Below are positions 17,513-24,292 of a DNA stretch of 32,582 nucleotides, in pieces. This stretch comes from Bacteroidota bacterium (GTDB lineage: Bacteria; Bacteroidota; Ignavibacteria; Ignavibacteriales; Melioribacteraceae). The stretch is taken from positions 1-32,582 of the forward strand of contig JAEXOD010000220.1 in the NCBI GenBank assembly GCA_023447335.1. Reading direction: 5' to 3'. The notes under the pieces are model-generated. The model was not told the DNA's origin. It saw only the letters and a program-made list of their open reading frames with translations, and made no database searches. Position 1 is the first letter of the stretch. Every line of letters begins with the position of its first letter. A program made the translations under genes and the position numbers.

Positions 17513-17783
17513 ATTAAACTTAAATTAATTATAAATAGAAAATTGCAATATTTAATAAAACCAAAATTAGTAGTTATTTGTATAATGAAGTTGATTCTTG
17601 GCATAAGATGCTACTAAAAATTATTTTAGGGGGGAACAGAATCGATGAAAATTTAGTGGTCTTTTTTGTTTCGTTACTTTGAATTGAAAAATAGTTTTCG
17701 ATTTAAAATTCTTTATTTTTATTTGCAAAAATATTATATTTATATTCCAATTAAATAAAATCTGATTCCAAACTACTTGCAGA

Positions 17784-17818
17784 AAGCGGAGTGATATCAT
17801 TCCCTCCGCTTCTTTTAT
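17784..17818 (+). terminator. hairpin with short U-rich tail upstream of mrp
   Basis: AAGCGGAG (17784-17791) pairs with CTCCGCTT (17804-17811) around a 12-base loop containing the palindrome TGATATCA; CTTTTAT follows. It lies 270 bases after the nearest upstream stop, so it may end a long 3' untranslated region, end an unannotated small RNA, or sit in the mrp leader. Confidence 0.45.
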
Positions 17819-17886
17819 ATCCAAACTTAAACGAACCATAATTAAAAAAGTAATGTTATTTGAATATCATTTAAAATGTTTTTTTT

Positions 17887-17895
17887 GTAAATTTA
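17887..17895 (+). promoter_or_regulatory. possible promoter box of mrp
   Basis: GTAAATTTA lies 24 bases before the mrp ATG, directly after a run of eight T and a G. It matches the box seen before the 114-residue gene and fliL. A TTTG occurs about 25 bases further upstream, longer than the usual Bacteroidota -33/-7 spacing. Confidence 0.3.
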
Positions 17896-17919
17896 AAGAT
17901 TAAATAAAATGGAGTAATA

Positions 17920-19014
17920 ATGTCTAATATTAATAAAGTTGGTGTTATTGACGCCTTAAATAGCGTTATTGATGCTAATTCAGGGAAAGATTTGGTTTCG
18001 TTAAATGCGGTTAAAGATATTAAAGTTGAAGGAACTGCAGTTATTGTTAAGCTTGAATTACCTACTAACGTGGATTATAATAAAATAAAAATTGATTGTA
18101 TAAATGCAATAAAAGAAGAAGTTCCTGATGTAAAAGAAGTGATTATTGATTTTGGTAATTCTTCAAAATCCGGTAAAGCAAGCTTGAATGACGGTTTAAT
18201 GCCGGGAGTTAAATATACTGTTGCAGTTGCAAGCGGTAAAGGCGGAGTAGGAAAAAGTACGGTTGCGGTCAATTTAGCAGTTGCTTTAGCAAACGAAGGG
18301 GCAAAAGTAGGGTTAATAGATGCAGATATTTACGGACCGAGCATTCCGTTAATGTTTGGTTTAACCAAAAAACCGCAGATAAGTGCAGATCCGTTAACAA
18401 ATAAAATGCTTCCGTTGGAAAATTACGGTGTTAAACTAATTTCAATCGGCTTTTTTATTGATGATAACGACCCTGTTATTTGGCGTGGACCAATGGCTAG
18501 CGGTGCTGTTAAGCAGTTTATGAGTGATGTAGAATGGGGAGAACTTGATTATTTGATTTATGATTTACCTCCGGGAACAGGTGATATTCAGTTAACATTG
18601 GTACAAACTATACCTTTAACCGGGGCAGTAATTGTTACTACGCCTCAAGATGTATCTTTAATAGATGCACGAAAAGGATTAAAAATGTTTGAAAGAGTTA
18701 ATGTTCCCGTATTTGGTATTATAGAAAATATGAGTTATTTTATTGCACCGGATACCGGTAAACGATATGATATATTCGGAAACGGCGGAGGTGAAAAACT
18801 TGCTGGTGACTTAAATACTCCTTTTTTAGGCGGCGTTCCGATTAATCCCGAGATAAGAATAGGAGGAGATAACGGTTCTCCGATAGTCGTTGCAAATCCA
18901 AATAGTAATGAGGCAATACAGTTTATCACAATAGCTAAAAATTTAGCTAGTGAAGTTGCAAAACGTAGCGTTAGTGCCGAAAACGATAAAATTGATATAA
19001 TAATAGAAAACTAA
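17920..19014 (+). CDS. mrp: Mrp/ApbC-type P-loop ATPase, iron-sulfur carrier family
   Basis: This 364-residue protein has an N-terminal MIP18/DUF59-like domain (about 5-80) and a ParA/MinD-like ATPase with deviant Walker A ASGKGGVGKST (104-114). Family motifs follow: GLIDADIYGPSIP, WRGPMASGA, DYLIYDLPPGTGD and IENMSYF. Mrp/ApbC/Nbp35 proteins bind and deliver [4Fe-4S] clusters as dimers. The usual CxxC after NMSYF is missing here (it reads IAPDTGK), so the cluster ligands are not the standard ones; see findings. GGAG is placed five bases before the ATG. The Nfu-type gene follows 21 bases downstream and is probably co-transcribed, which supports a role in iron-sulfur cluster trafficking. Confidence 0.92.
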   Translation: MSNINKVGVIDALNSVIDANSGKDLVSLNAVKDIKVEGTAVIVKLELPTNVDYNKIKIDCINAIKEEVPDVKEVIIDFGNSSKSGKASLNDGLMPGVKYTVAVASGKGGVGKSTVAVNLAVALANEGAKVGLIDADIYGPSIPLMFGLTKKPQISADPLTNKMLPLENYGVKLISIGFFIDDNDPVIWRGPMASGAVKQFMSDVEWGELDYLIYDLPPGTGDIQLTLVQTIPLTGAVIVTTPQDVSLIDARKGLKMFERVNVPVFGIIENMSYFIAPDTGKRYDIFGNGGGEKLAGDLNTPFLGGVPINPEIRIGGDNGSPIVVANPNSNEAIQFITIAKNLASEVAKRSVSAENDKIDIIIEN

Positions 19015-19035
19015 AGAAATAACTATGGGGATAGT

Positions 19036-19275
19036 ATGAGTAGCATTTTTTATGAAAAGGTAGAAGAAGCTCTAAATAAAATAAGACCCTTTTTACAGGC
19101 AGACGGCGGAGACGTTGAGCTTGTGAGAGTAACCGAAGACGGAATAGTAGAAGTAAAATTAACCGGAGCTTGTGTCGGCTGCCCAATGAGTCAAATGACC
19201 TTGCGAGCAGGGGTTGAAAGAGCCCTATTAAAAGAGATACCGGGAATTAGAAGAGTGGAACAAGTAAATATTTAA
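19036..19275 (+). CDS. NifU-like C-terminal domain protein (Nfu-type Fe-S scaffold)
   Basis: This 79-residue protein is a stand-alone Nfu domain. It contains PFLQADGGDVELV and the cluster-binding CxxC in LTGACVGCPMSQMTL (Cys46, Cys49). Nfu proteins assemble at a shared [4Fe-4S] cluster between two subunits and pass it to target enzymes. It lacks the A-type-like N-terminal domain of NfuA and the IscU-like domain of NifU, so it is the minimal version. It follows mrp by 21 bases with GGGG before the ATG. Together the pair looks like a small iron-sulfur carrier operon, with the CxxC supplied by this partner rather than by Mrp. Confidence 0.93.
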   Translation: MSSIFYEKVEEALNKIRPFLQADGGDVELVRVTEDGIVEVKLTGACVGCPMSQMTLRAGVERALLKEIPGIRRVEQVNI

Positions 19276-19362
19276 ATAAAATTTATTTAAATTAAAATAA
19301 TTGTTGTGCTTTTTTGTTTATTAAAATTGAAATTTTGTAAATAAATAAAATTAGGTAAAAAA

Positions 19363-20118
19363 ATGAGAAAGAAAATTGTAGCCGGTAATTGGAAAATGTT
19401 TAATAATTTAAGCCAAAGCATTTCTTTAATTTCAGAAATTAAACAAGAGTTGGCAAATGTAAAAGCAAATTGTGAAGTTGTGATTTGTCCTCCTTTTACT
19501 TCGTTAGAAACCGCGAGTACTTTAACCAAAGAATCGACAATTGCTATCGGTGCTCAAAATATGTACTTTGAAGATAATGGTGCTTACACTGCCGAAATAT
19601 CTGCAGATATGTTATTAAGTGTAGGATGTGAATATGTGATCTTAGGACACTCCGAAAGAAGAACAATCTTCAATGAATCTGATGAAATGATTAACAAAAA
19701 AGTTAAAAAAGCTTTGGCAAAAGGATTAAAACCAATTTTCTGTATCGGTGAAACATTGAAAGAACGTGAAGAAAACAGAACCGAGAAAGTAATTGAAGTT
19801 CAAGTAAAGCAAGGTTTAGTGGATATAAGTGCTGATGACTTTAAAAATGTTGTAATAGCATACGAACCGGTTTGGGCTATTGGAACAGGAAAAACTGCAA
19901 CACCTGAACAAGCACAAGAAGTTCATAAGTTTATTCGTAATTTGCTTGCTGAAATGTATGGTAACGAAATTGCAGAGAACACGGTAATTCAATACGGAGG
20001 AAGTGTTAAACCTGAGAATGCGAAAGATTTATTATCACAACCTGATATTGACGGCGCCTTAGTTGGCGGTGCTTGTCTAAAATCCGCTTCTTTTATCGAA
20101 ATAATTAAAGCTGCATAA
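19363..20118 (+). CDS. tpiA: triosephosphate isomerase
   Basis: This 251-residue protein is a full-length TIM barrel interconverting dihydroxyacetone phosphate and glyceraldehyde 3-phosphate in glycolysis. All catalytic positions are present: Asn9 and Lys11 in GNWKMF, His96 in LGHSERR, and Glu168 in AYEPVWAIGTGKTAT, the last beginning the flexible loop 6. The phosphate-binding QYGGSVKPENA and DGALVGGACLK are near the end. The gene lies 87 bases after the Nfu gene, and its leader shares a 19-base identical stretch with the leader of the U32 gene, so it probably has its own promoter. It is followed by a hairpin. Confidence 0.98.
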   Translation: MRKKIVAGNWKMFNNLSQSISLISEIKQELANVKANCEVVICPPFTSLETASTLTKESTIAIGAQNMYFEDNGAYTAEISADMLLSVGCEYVILGHSERRTIFNESDEMINKKVKKALAKGLKPIFCIGETLKEREENRTEKVIEVQVKQGLVDISADDFKNVVIAYEPVWAIGTGKTATPEQAQEVHKFIRNLLAEMYGNEIAENTVIQYGGSVKPENAKDLLSQPDIDGALVGGACLKSASFIEIIKAA

Positions 20119-20149
20119 TAAGACTTATAAATTTTATAATATTATTTTA

Positions 20150-20179
20150 TATCCCCCTGAAAATTATTTTTGGGGGATA
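20150..20179 (+). terminator. hairpin after tpiA
   Basis: TATCCCCC (20150-20157) pairs with GGGGGATA (20172-20179), and the interior AAAA/TTTT can extend the stem. The downstream sequence GCTTATTCTCT is only moderately T-rich. Confidence 0.55.
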
Positions 20180-20247
20180 GCTTATTCTCTGTTAAAAGAT
20201 TATACAATTAATACATTTATCTAATAATTCTGTTTTAAGAGGAACTA

Positions 20248-20697
20248 ATGAGTTCAAAATCAGAAATAATTAAAAGCATGTGGGGTGTTGCCAGACATAA
20301 TTTAGTAAGATTATGCGAAAGTATTGAACAAAAACACATGAACAACAAAATACACCCTGATTCAAATTCACTCGGCTTTTTATTACTTCATATTGCGGAA
20401 GTAGAAATTGTTTTTGGAAATTTTGTATTTGGGTTTAACTATCCGCTTAAGTCAAAGACTTTTAAAAAAGAAGAAGGAGTTACTTTTGATAATTTGGCAG
20501 AAATATCTGAACTATTATCTAAATCTAACTTATTAATGGAAGAAGCAATAAAAAATGCCGAAGAAGAAAGTTGGGATAAAATAGTGAAGACACCAATCGG
20601 AGAATATACGCAATTCGATGCAGTTGCCAGAATTATTGCCCATACCGGCTATCATAGCGGGCAAATAGGTTTAATTTTAAAATATGGAAATAACTAA
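20248..20697 (+). CDS. DinB-family protein
   Basis: This 149-residue protein has the four-helix-bundle DinB/YfiT pattern. The three predicted metal ligands are His48 in LLLHIAEVE and His132/His136 in IAHTGYHSGQIG. The family includes stress-induced proteins of mostly unknown function and metal-dependent thiol transferases acting with bacillithiol or mycothiol; the reaction here cannot be stated. Ribosome site AAGAGG lies five bases before the ATG. It is the first gene of a tight run with the TPR, GroES-like and peptidase genes (gaps of 12, 29 and 8 bases), suggesting a stress or protein-quality operon by association. Confidence 0.85.
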   Translation: MSSKSEIIKSMWGVARHNLVRLCESIEQKHMNNKIHPDSNSLGFLLLHIAEVEIVFGNFVFGFNYPLKSKTFKKEEGVTFDNLAEISELLSKSNLLMEEAIKNAEEESWDKIVKTPIGEYTQFDAVARIIAHTGYHSGQIGLILKYGNN

Positions 20698-20709
20698 AGG
20701 AATAATCAG

Positions 20710-21324
20710 ATGAAAATAAAACCATTGTATTTGTATATAATAGGAATAATAGTTCTTGTTATTGCGGTTATATTAATTAGCAGCGGCGGTGAAACCAAAA
20801 CAGAAGATACAAAAGTTACTACAGATATTACAAACAAGCAGATGCCTGATGACGAAACACACCGCAACATGAAAAACAAGGGCGGAATGAATCCCTCAAA
20901 AGATAATGTAAACAAAGAAGCTATGCATCAATTCGATATGCTAAAAAAAGCATATGAAAGTAATCCCAACGATACTATGAAAGCAAAAGCATACGCTCAA
21001 ATGCTTGCAGCCGGTCACCAGCCGGAAAACGCAGTAAAAATACTTGAAGATATATTAGCTAAAGACAAAAAACGTATTGACATATTATTGCTTTTAACAA
21101 TGGTAAACTATAATTTGCAAAAATATGATAATGCTGAAGATTATACGAAAAGAATTTTAACACTCGATAAAAATCACAGTGAGGCAAATTATAACTTGGG
21201 TGCAATTTATGCCCAACAAGGTAAAAAGGAAGAAGCAAAAAAAATATGGGAAAATATTATTAAGAAATATCCAAATACACAAGCAAGTAAATATGCAGTT
21301 ATGGCTTTAAATAATCTTAAATAA
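20710..21324 (+). CDS. membrane-anchored TPR protein
   Basis: This 204-residue protein has one N-terminal membrane segment (about 5-25, YLYIIGIIVLVIAVILI) followed by a polar linker rich in Lys/Thr/Asn. The C-terminal half (about 68-204) holds three to four tetratricopeptide repeats, e.g. NAVKILEDILAKDKKR and NYNLGAIYAQQGKKEEAKKIWENI. The likely topology has the repeats in the periplasm, resembling CcmH/CycH-type or general TPR scaffolds, but no cytochrome-maturation gene is adjacent. It lies 12 bases after the DinB-like gene and 29 before the GroES-like gene, so they are probably co-transcribed. The interaction partner is unknown. Confidence 0.85.
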   Translation: MKIKPLYLYIIGIIVLVIAVILISSGGETKTEDTKVTTDITNKQMPDDETHRNMKNKGGMNPSKDNVNKEAMHQFDMLKKAYESNPNDTMKAKAYAQMLAAGHQPENAVKILEDILAKDKKRIDILLLLTMVNYNLQKYDNAEDYTKRILTLDKNHSEANYNLGAIYAQQGKKEEAKKIWENIIKKYPNTQASKYAVMALNNLK

Positions 21325-21353
21325 ATTTTACTTAAAGCTATTAAGGATGATAT

Positions 21354-21722
21354 ATGGTAAATACAGATAAAATAATTGTTATTGGCGATAAAGTTTTAAT
21401 TCGACCCGCCGAAGGAGTGCAGAAGACTACTACCGGTTTATACTTACCACCGAGTGTTGCCGAAAAAGAAAAAGTTCAAGGCGGATATATTTTAAAGACA
21501 GGACCCGGATATGCCATTGGTTCTGCAAGTGACGAAGACGAGCCTTGGAAAGAGAGAAAGGAAAATAAATATATTAGCTTACAATGCAGACCGGGGGATT
21601 ACGCATTGTATTTGCGTAAGGATGCGATTGATATAGAATACGAAAAAGAAAAACTTGTAATTGTTCCTCATAATGCGATATTGCTTTTAGTAAGGGATGA
21701 AGATTTATTAACTATTTTGTAG
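21354..21722 (+). CDS. GroES-like co-chaperonin family protein
   Basis: This 122-residue protein carries the Cpn10 fold: GDKVLIRPAEGVQKTTTGLYLPPS, then EKVQGGYILKTGPG, and the C-terminal strand YEKEKLVIVPHNAILLLV. Its tail differs from GroES. Compared with the usual 95-100 residues, it has an insertion of about 20 residues after GPG (GYAIGSASDEDEPWKERKEN), and no groEL lies beside it. The mobile loop has GLYLP where GroES has a GG-[IV]-[IVL]-LP type sequence that contacts GroEL. It may be a paralogue with altered partner specificity rather than the main co-chaperonin. The gene sits between the TPR gene and a metallopeptidase, eight bases before the latter, consistent with a protein quality-control unit. 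Confidence 0.82.
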   Translation: MVNTDKIIVIGDKVLIRPAEGVQKTTTGLYLPPSVAEKEKVQGGYILKTGPGYAIGSASDEDEPWKERKENKYISLQCRPGDYALYLRKDAIDIEYEKEKLVIVPHNAILLLVRDEDLLTIL

Positions 21723-21730
21723 ATAGTATT

Positions 21731-23341
21731 ATGGAAAAAGATTTCTTAGATTTTATTGTTGAATATGAATCGATTGCAAGTGAATTATCAAAAAATTATT
21801 CTATTGCCGCTTTTAATGCCGCTATAAGCGGTAAATCCGAAGATTATGAAATAAGCGGAAAACTTGAACTTGAGATAAATAAGTTTTATTCTGATAAAAA
21901 TAAGTTTGAGTTTTTACGGAAAATTAAAGAGAGCGGAATAATTTCTGAAGAAATTCTAAAACGATATTTAGACAGAATTTACTCAAAATTTGCGGCTAAT
22001 CAATTTGACGATAATTTACTTGAAGAAATTAATAAAATTAGCAATCGATTAGAACAAAACTATTCTACATACCGTGCTAAAATAGACGGACAGGAATTGA
22101 CAGACAATGAAATCGAAGAAATCTTAATAAATTCTTCTGATAGTATTCAATTACAAAAAACTTGGGAAGCGAGTAAACAAATAGGTGCCATTGTTAGGGA
22201 TGACGTTCTAAGAATTGTGAAATTAAGAAACGAAGCAGCAAGGCAATTTGGTTTTAAAAATCATTTTGAAAAAAGTCTTCTTCTTGATGAACAAAGTTCA
22301 GATGAAATAGAAAAATTATTTGATGAATTAGATGAATTGACAAAAGAAGAATTTGTTAATGTAAAAAAAGATATTGATAAAGCTTTAGCCGAAAAATATA
22401 ATGTTGAAGTTGCCGAACTACGTCCGTGGCATTATCAGGAAAGGTTTTTTCAGCACACTCCAAATATTTTTAAGTCTGATATCGACTCGTTTTTTAAAGA
22501 TAAAAATTTGGAAAAAATAACTGCAGAATTTTTCAATTCAATCAACTTAAATATTGATGACTTGTTGCTAAATAGTGATTTATATGAAAAACCCGGGAAA
22601 TATCAGCATGCATTTTGTATTGATATAGATAGAGCCGGGGATGTAAGAGTTTTATGTAATATAAAAAACAACAGTCGCTGGATGGGGACAATGTTGCATG
22701 AATTCGGACATGCGGTTTATGATAAATTCGTGTCTTCGGCTTTACCATGGGAATTGCGTACTCATGCTCATATTTTTGCTACCGAAGCGATTGCGATGTT
22801 TTTTGGTAGGTTAGTATTTAATCCGGATTGGTTAAAAAAGACTTTGAGCTTAAGTGACGAAGAGTATTCGAGAATTTATAATTCAACTATAAAATATTTA
22901 AAATATGATCAATTGGTTTTTAGTAGATGGTGCCAAGTAATATTTAGATTTGAAAAGGCGATGTATGAAGATCCTGATCAAGATTTAAATTTGTTATGGA
23001 AAAATTTAGTTGAAAAGTACCAGATGTTACAATATCCGGAATATCGAAATGAACCGGATTATGCTGCAAAAATTCATATAGCATTATATCCTGCCTATTA
23101 TCATAATTATATGCTTGGTGAGTTGTTGGCTTCACAACTATTTTTCTATATTAAGGATAAAGTTCTTAAAGCGGAAAATAAAGCAAACTTGGATTTTTAC
23201 AATCAAAATGAATTAGGAGAATATCTAAAGCATTTATTTTTTGGATATGGGGCTTTATATCCATGGAACGAATTAATAACAAAATCCACAGGCGAAAACT
23301 TAACTGCAATGTATTACGCTAAACAATTTATAAATATTTAG
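21731..23341 (+). CDS. M3/M2-like zinc oligopeptidase
   Basis: This 536-residue soluble protein carries the gluzincin motif HEFGH at residues 323-327. The third zinc ligand is probably Glu352 in IFATEAIAMFFG, 29 residues after the first His, the spacing I recall for thimet oligopeptidase-type M3 enzymes. The upstream region (SKQIGAIVRDDVLRIVKLRNEAARQFG) is reminiscent of M2 (ACE-like) peptidases, so the family is given as M3/M2-like. No signal peptide is present, and it should hydrolyse short peptides in the cytoplasm. It follows the GroES-like gene by eight bases, apparently the last gene of a four-gene unit. It is slightly shorter than most M3A enzymes. Confidence 0.87.
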   Translation: MEKDFLDFIVEYESIASELSKNYSIAAFNAAISGKSEDYEISGKLELEINKFYSDKNKFEFLRKIKESGIISEEILKRYLDRIYSKFAANQFDDNLLEEINKISNRLEQNYSTYRAKIDGQELTDNEIEEILINSSDSIQLQKTWEASKQIGAIVRDDVLRIVKLRNEAARQFGFKNHFEKSLLLDEQSSDEIEKLFDELDELTKEEFVNVKKDIDKALAEKYNVEVAELRPWHYQERFFQHTPNIFKSDIDSFFKDKNLEKITAEFFNSINLNIDDLLLNSDLYEKPGKYQHAFCIDIDRAGDVRVLCNIKNNSRWMGTMLHEFGHAVYDKFVSSALPWELRTHAHIFATEAIAMFFGRLVFNPDWLKKTLSLSDEEYSRIYNSTIKYLKYDQLVFSRWCQVIFRFEKAMYEDPDQDLNLLWKNLVEKYQMLQYPEYRNEPDYAAKIHIALYPAYYHNYMLGELLASQLFFYIKDKVLKAENKANLDFYNQNELGEYLKHLFFGYGALYPWNELITKSTGENLTAMYYAKQFINI

Positions 23342-23375
23342 AATTGACGATTGATAGCTTAATGTGTTATTTTTG

Positions 23376-24272
23376 TTATCCTAATTCAACAACCGAGAAA
23401 GAATTCGGGTTGTATTCGTAGTTTAATAATTCGTTAGCAAAATCGGGTGATTTTATCATAATAATATCATAAATGTTTTTCAAGTCAATAACATTGATAG
23501 CAGTTCTGGATATTACCTTTCCGTACACCATTCTTCCTAAGTCTGATCCTTTTAAATGTGCAAGAGCTTCGTTTACCATTACCTCGTTAGGGTTGAGGAT
23601 CTGATAGTTTGGAAAATATTTATTACAAACTTTTCTAAAAACTCGCAAACTATATTCATAATGAGTGCAGCCTAATAAAATATAATATTTAATATCGGTT
23701 CTAGGATTTGGAACCGCATCGTTTAAATATTGAAAAATTAAATTTTCAACGTTTTCTGAATAGGAATTAATTTGAATTTCGCTTTCTAAATTTTTGCAAG
23801 CTTGAGTTATAATGTTATCTTCGTTCATACCTTTACTAATCAGTTCTTTTTTATGATTATTTCCGGCAATAGTTGTTGGTGTTCCGAGTATAATTATCTT
23901 ATCATCATTATTAGTTATACTATTTAATGCTAAATTAACACCTGCTTCGATTATTCCTTTAACACAATTTAAGGGATTCTGAAAATAATTTGTTGAATAA
24001 TATACTACAGAAAGAGTATTACATGCTATTAAAATTAAATCAGGATTTAATTTTGACATTCCATTAAGTGCATTATTAAATATAGTTGCTTTTAATTCCT
24101 CGTTATTCATGCTGTTATAACCAAAGTTCTCTTTTGGTAGCGAATTAAAAAAAATAATTTCCAAGTCATTTTTTAAAGGCATTTGTTTGGCTTTTTTGTA
24201 AATATTGGCAGCAATATTTACACCACCTAAACCGCTATCAGTAATAATAATTCTCGTTTTGCTTTCGCTCAT
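23376..24272 (-). CDS. murI: glutamate racemase-like protein
   Basis: This 298-residue protein belongs to the aspartate/glutamate racemase family that supplies D-glutamate for peptidoglycan. It has TDSGLGGVNIA with the substrate-binding Asp-Ser, and both catalytic cysteines in their usual settings: IACNTLSVV (Cys84) and LLGCTHYEY (Cys202). It is divergent: the PYG motif region reads KENFGYN, and the C-terminus is longer than in E. coli-type cores, so MurI is the best but not certain call. The start at 24272 is preferred over an in-frame ATG at 24302 because GAAAGGA lies five bases before it. The gene follows the CLC gene by 20 bases on the same strand and is probably co-transcribed. Confidence 0.85.
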   Translation of the reverse strand: MSESKTRIIITDSGLGGVNIAANIYKKAKQMPLKNDLEIIFFNSLPKENFGYNSMNNEELKATIFNNALNGMSKLNPDLILIACNTLSVVYYSTNYFQNPLNCVKGIIEAGVNLALNSITNNDDKIIILGTPTTIAGNNHKKELISKGMNEDNIITQACKNLESEIQINSYSENVENLIFQYLNDAVPNPRTDIKYYILLGCTHYEYSLRVFRKVCNKYFPNYQILNPNEVMVNEALAHLKGSDLGRMVYGKVISRTAINVIDLKNIYDIIMIKSPDFANELLNYEYNPNSFSVVELG

Positions 24273-24277
24273 AATAG

Positions 24278-24284
24278 TCCTTTC
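24278..24284 (-). promoter_or_regulatory. Shine-Dalgarno site deciding the racemase start
   Basis: GAAAGGA five bases before the ATG at 24272-24270 favours this codon over the in-frame ATG at 24302, which would overlap the CLC gene and has no such site. Confidence 0.7.
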
Positions 24285-24292
24285 ATCGTTAT

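Larger units (their letters stand above)
17513..17919. other. 407-base intergenic region without a recognised gene
   Basis: The region between the propeller gene and mrp holds the hairpin at 17784-17811 and an imperfectly structured stretch where TTAGTAG (17567-17573) and CTACTAA (17611-17617) are complementary across 37 bases. It also holds a GTAAATTTA box (17887-17895) and the GGAG ribosome site of mrp. A minus-strand frame at 17621-17839 is low-complexity and has no ribosome site, so it is not called. A small RNA or long leader is possible. Confidence 0.5.

Noticed and set aside
17585..17617. Possible ten-codon leader peptide (MKLILGIRCY) in the gap before mrp
   Set aside because: No ribosome site, no run of a single amino acid, and no adjacent attenuator; probably chance.
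17621..17839. 72-residue minus-strand reading frame in the gap before mrp
   Set aside because: Low-complexity, lysine/phenylalanine/isoleucine-rich translation, no convincing ribosome site, and it spans the 17784-17811 hairpin.
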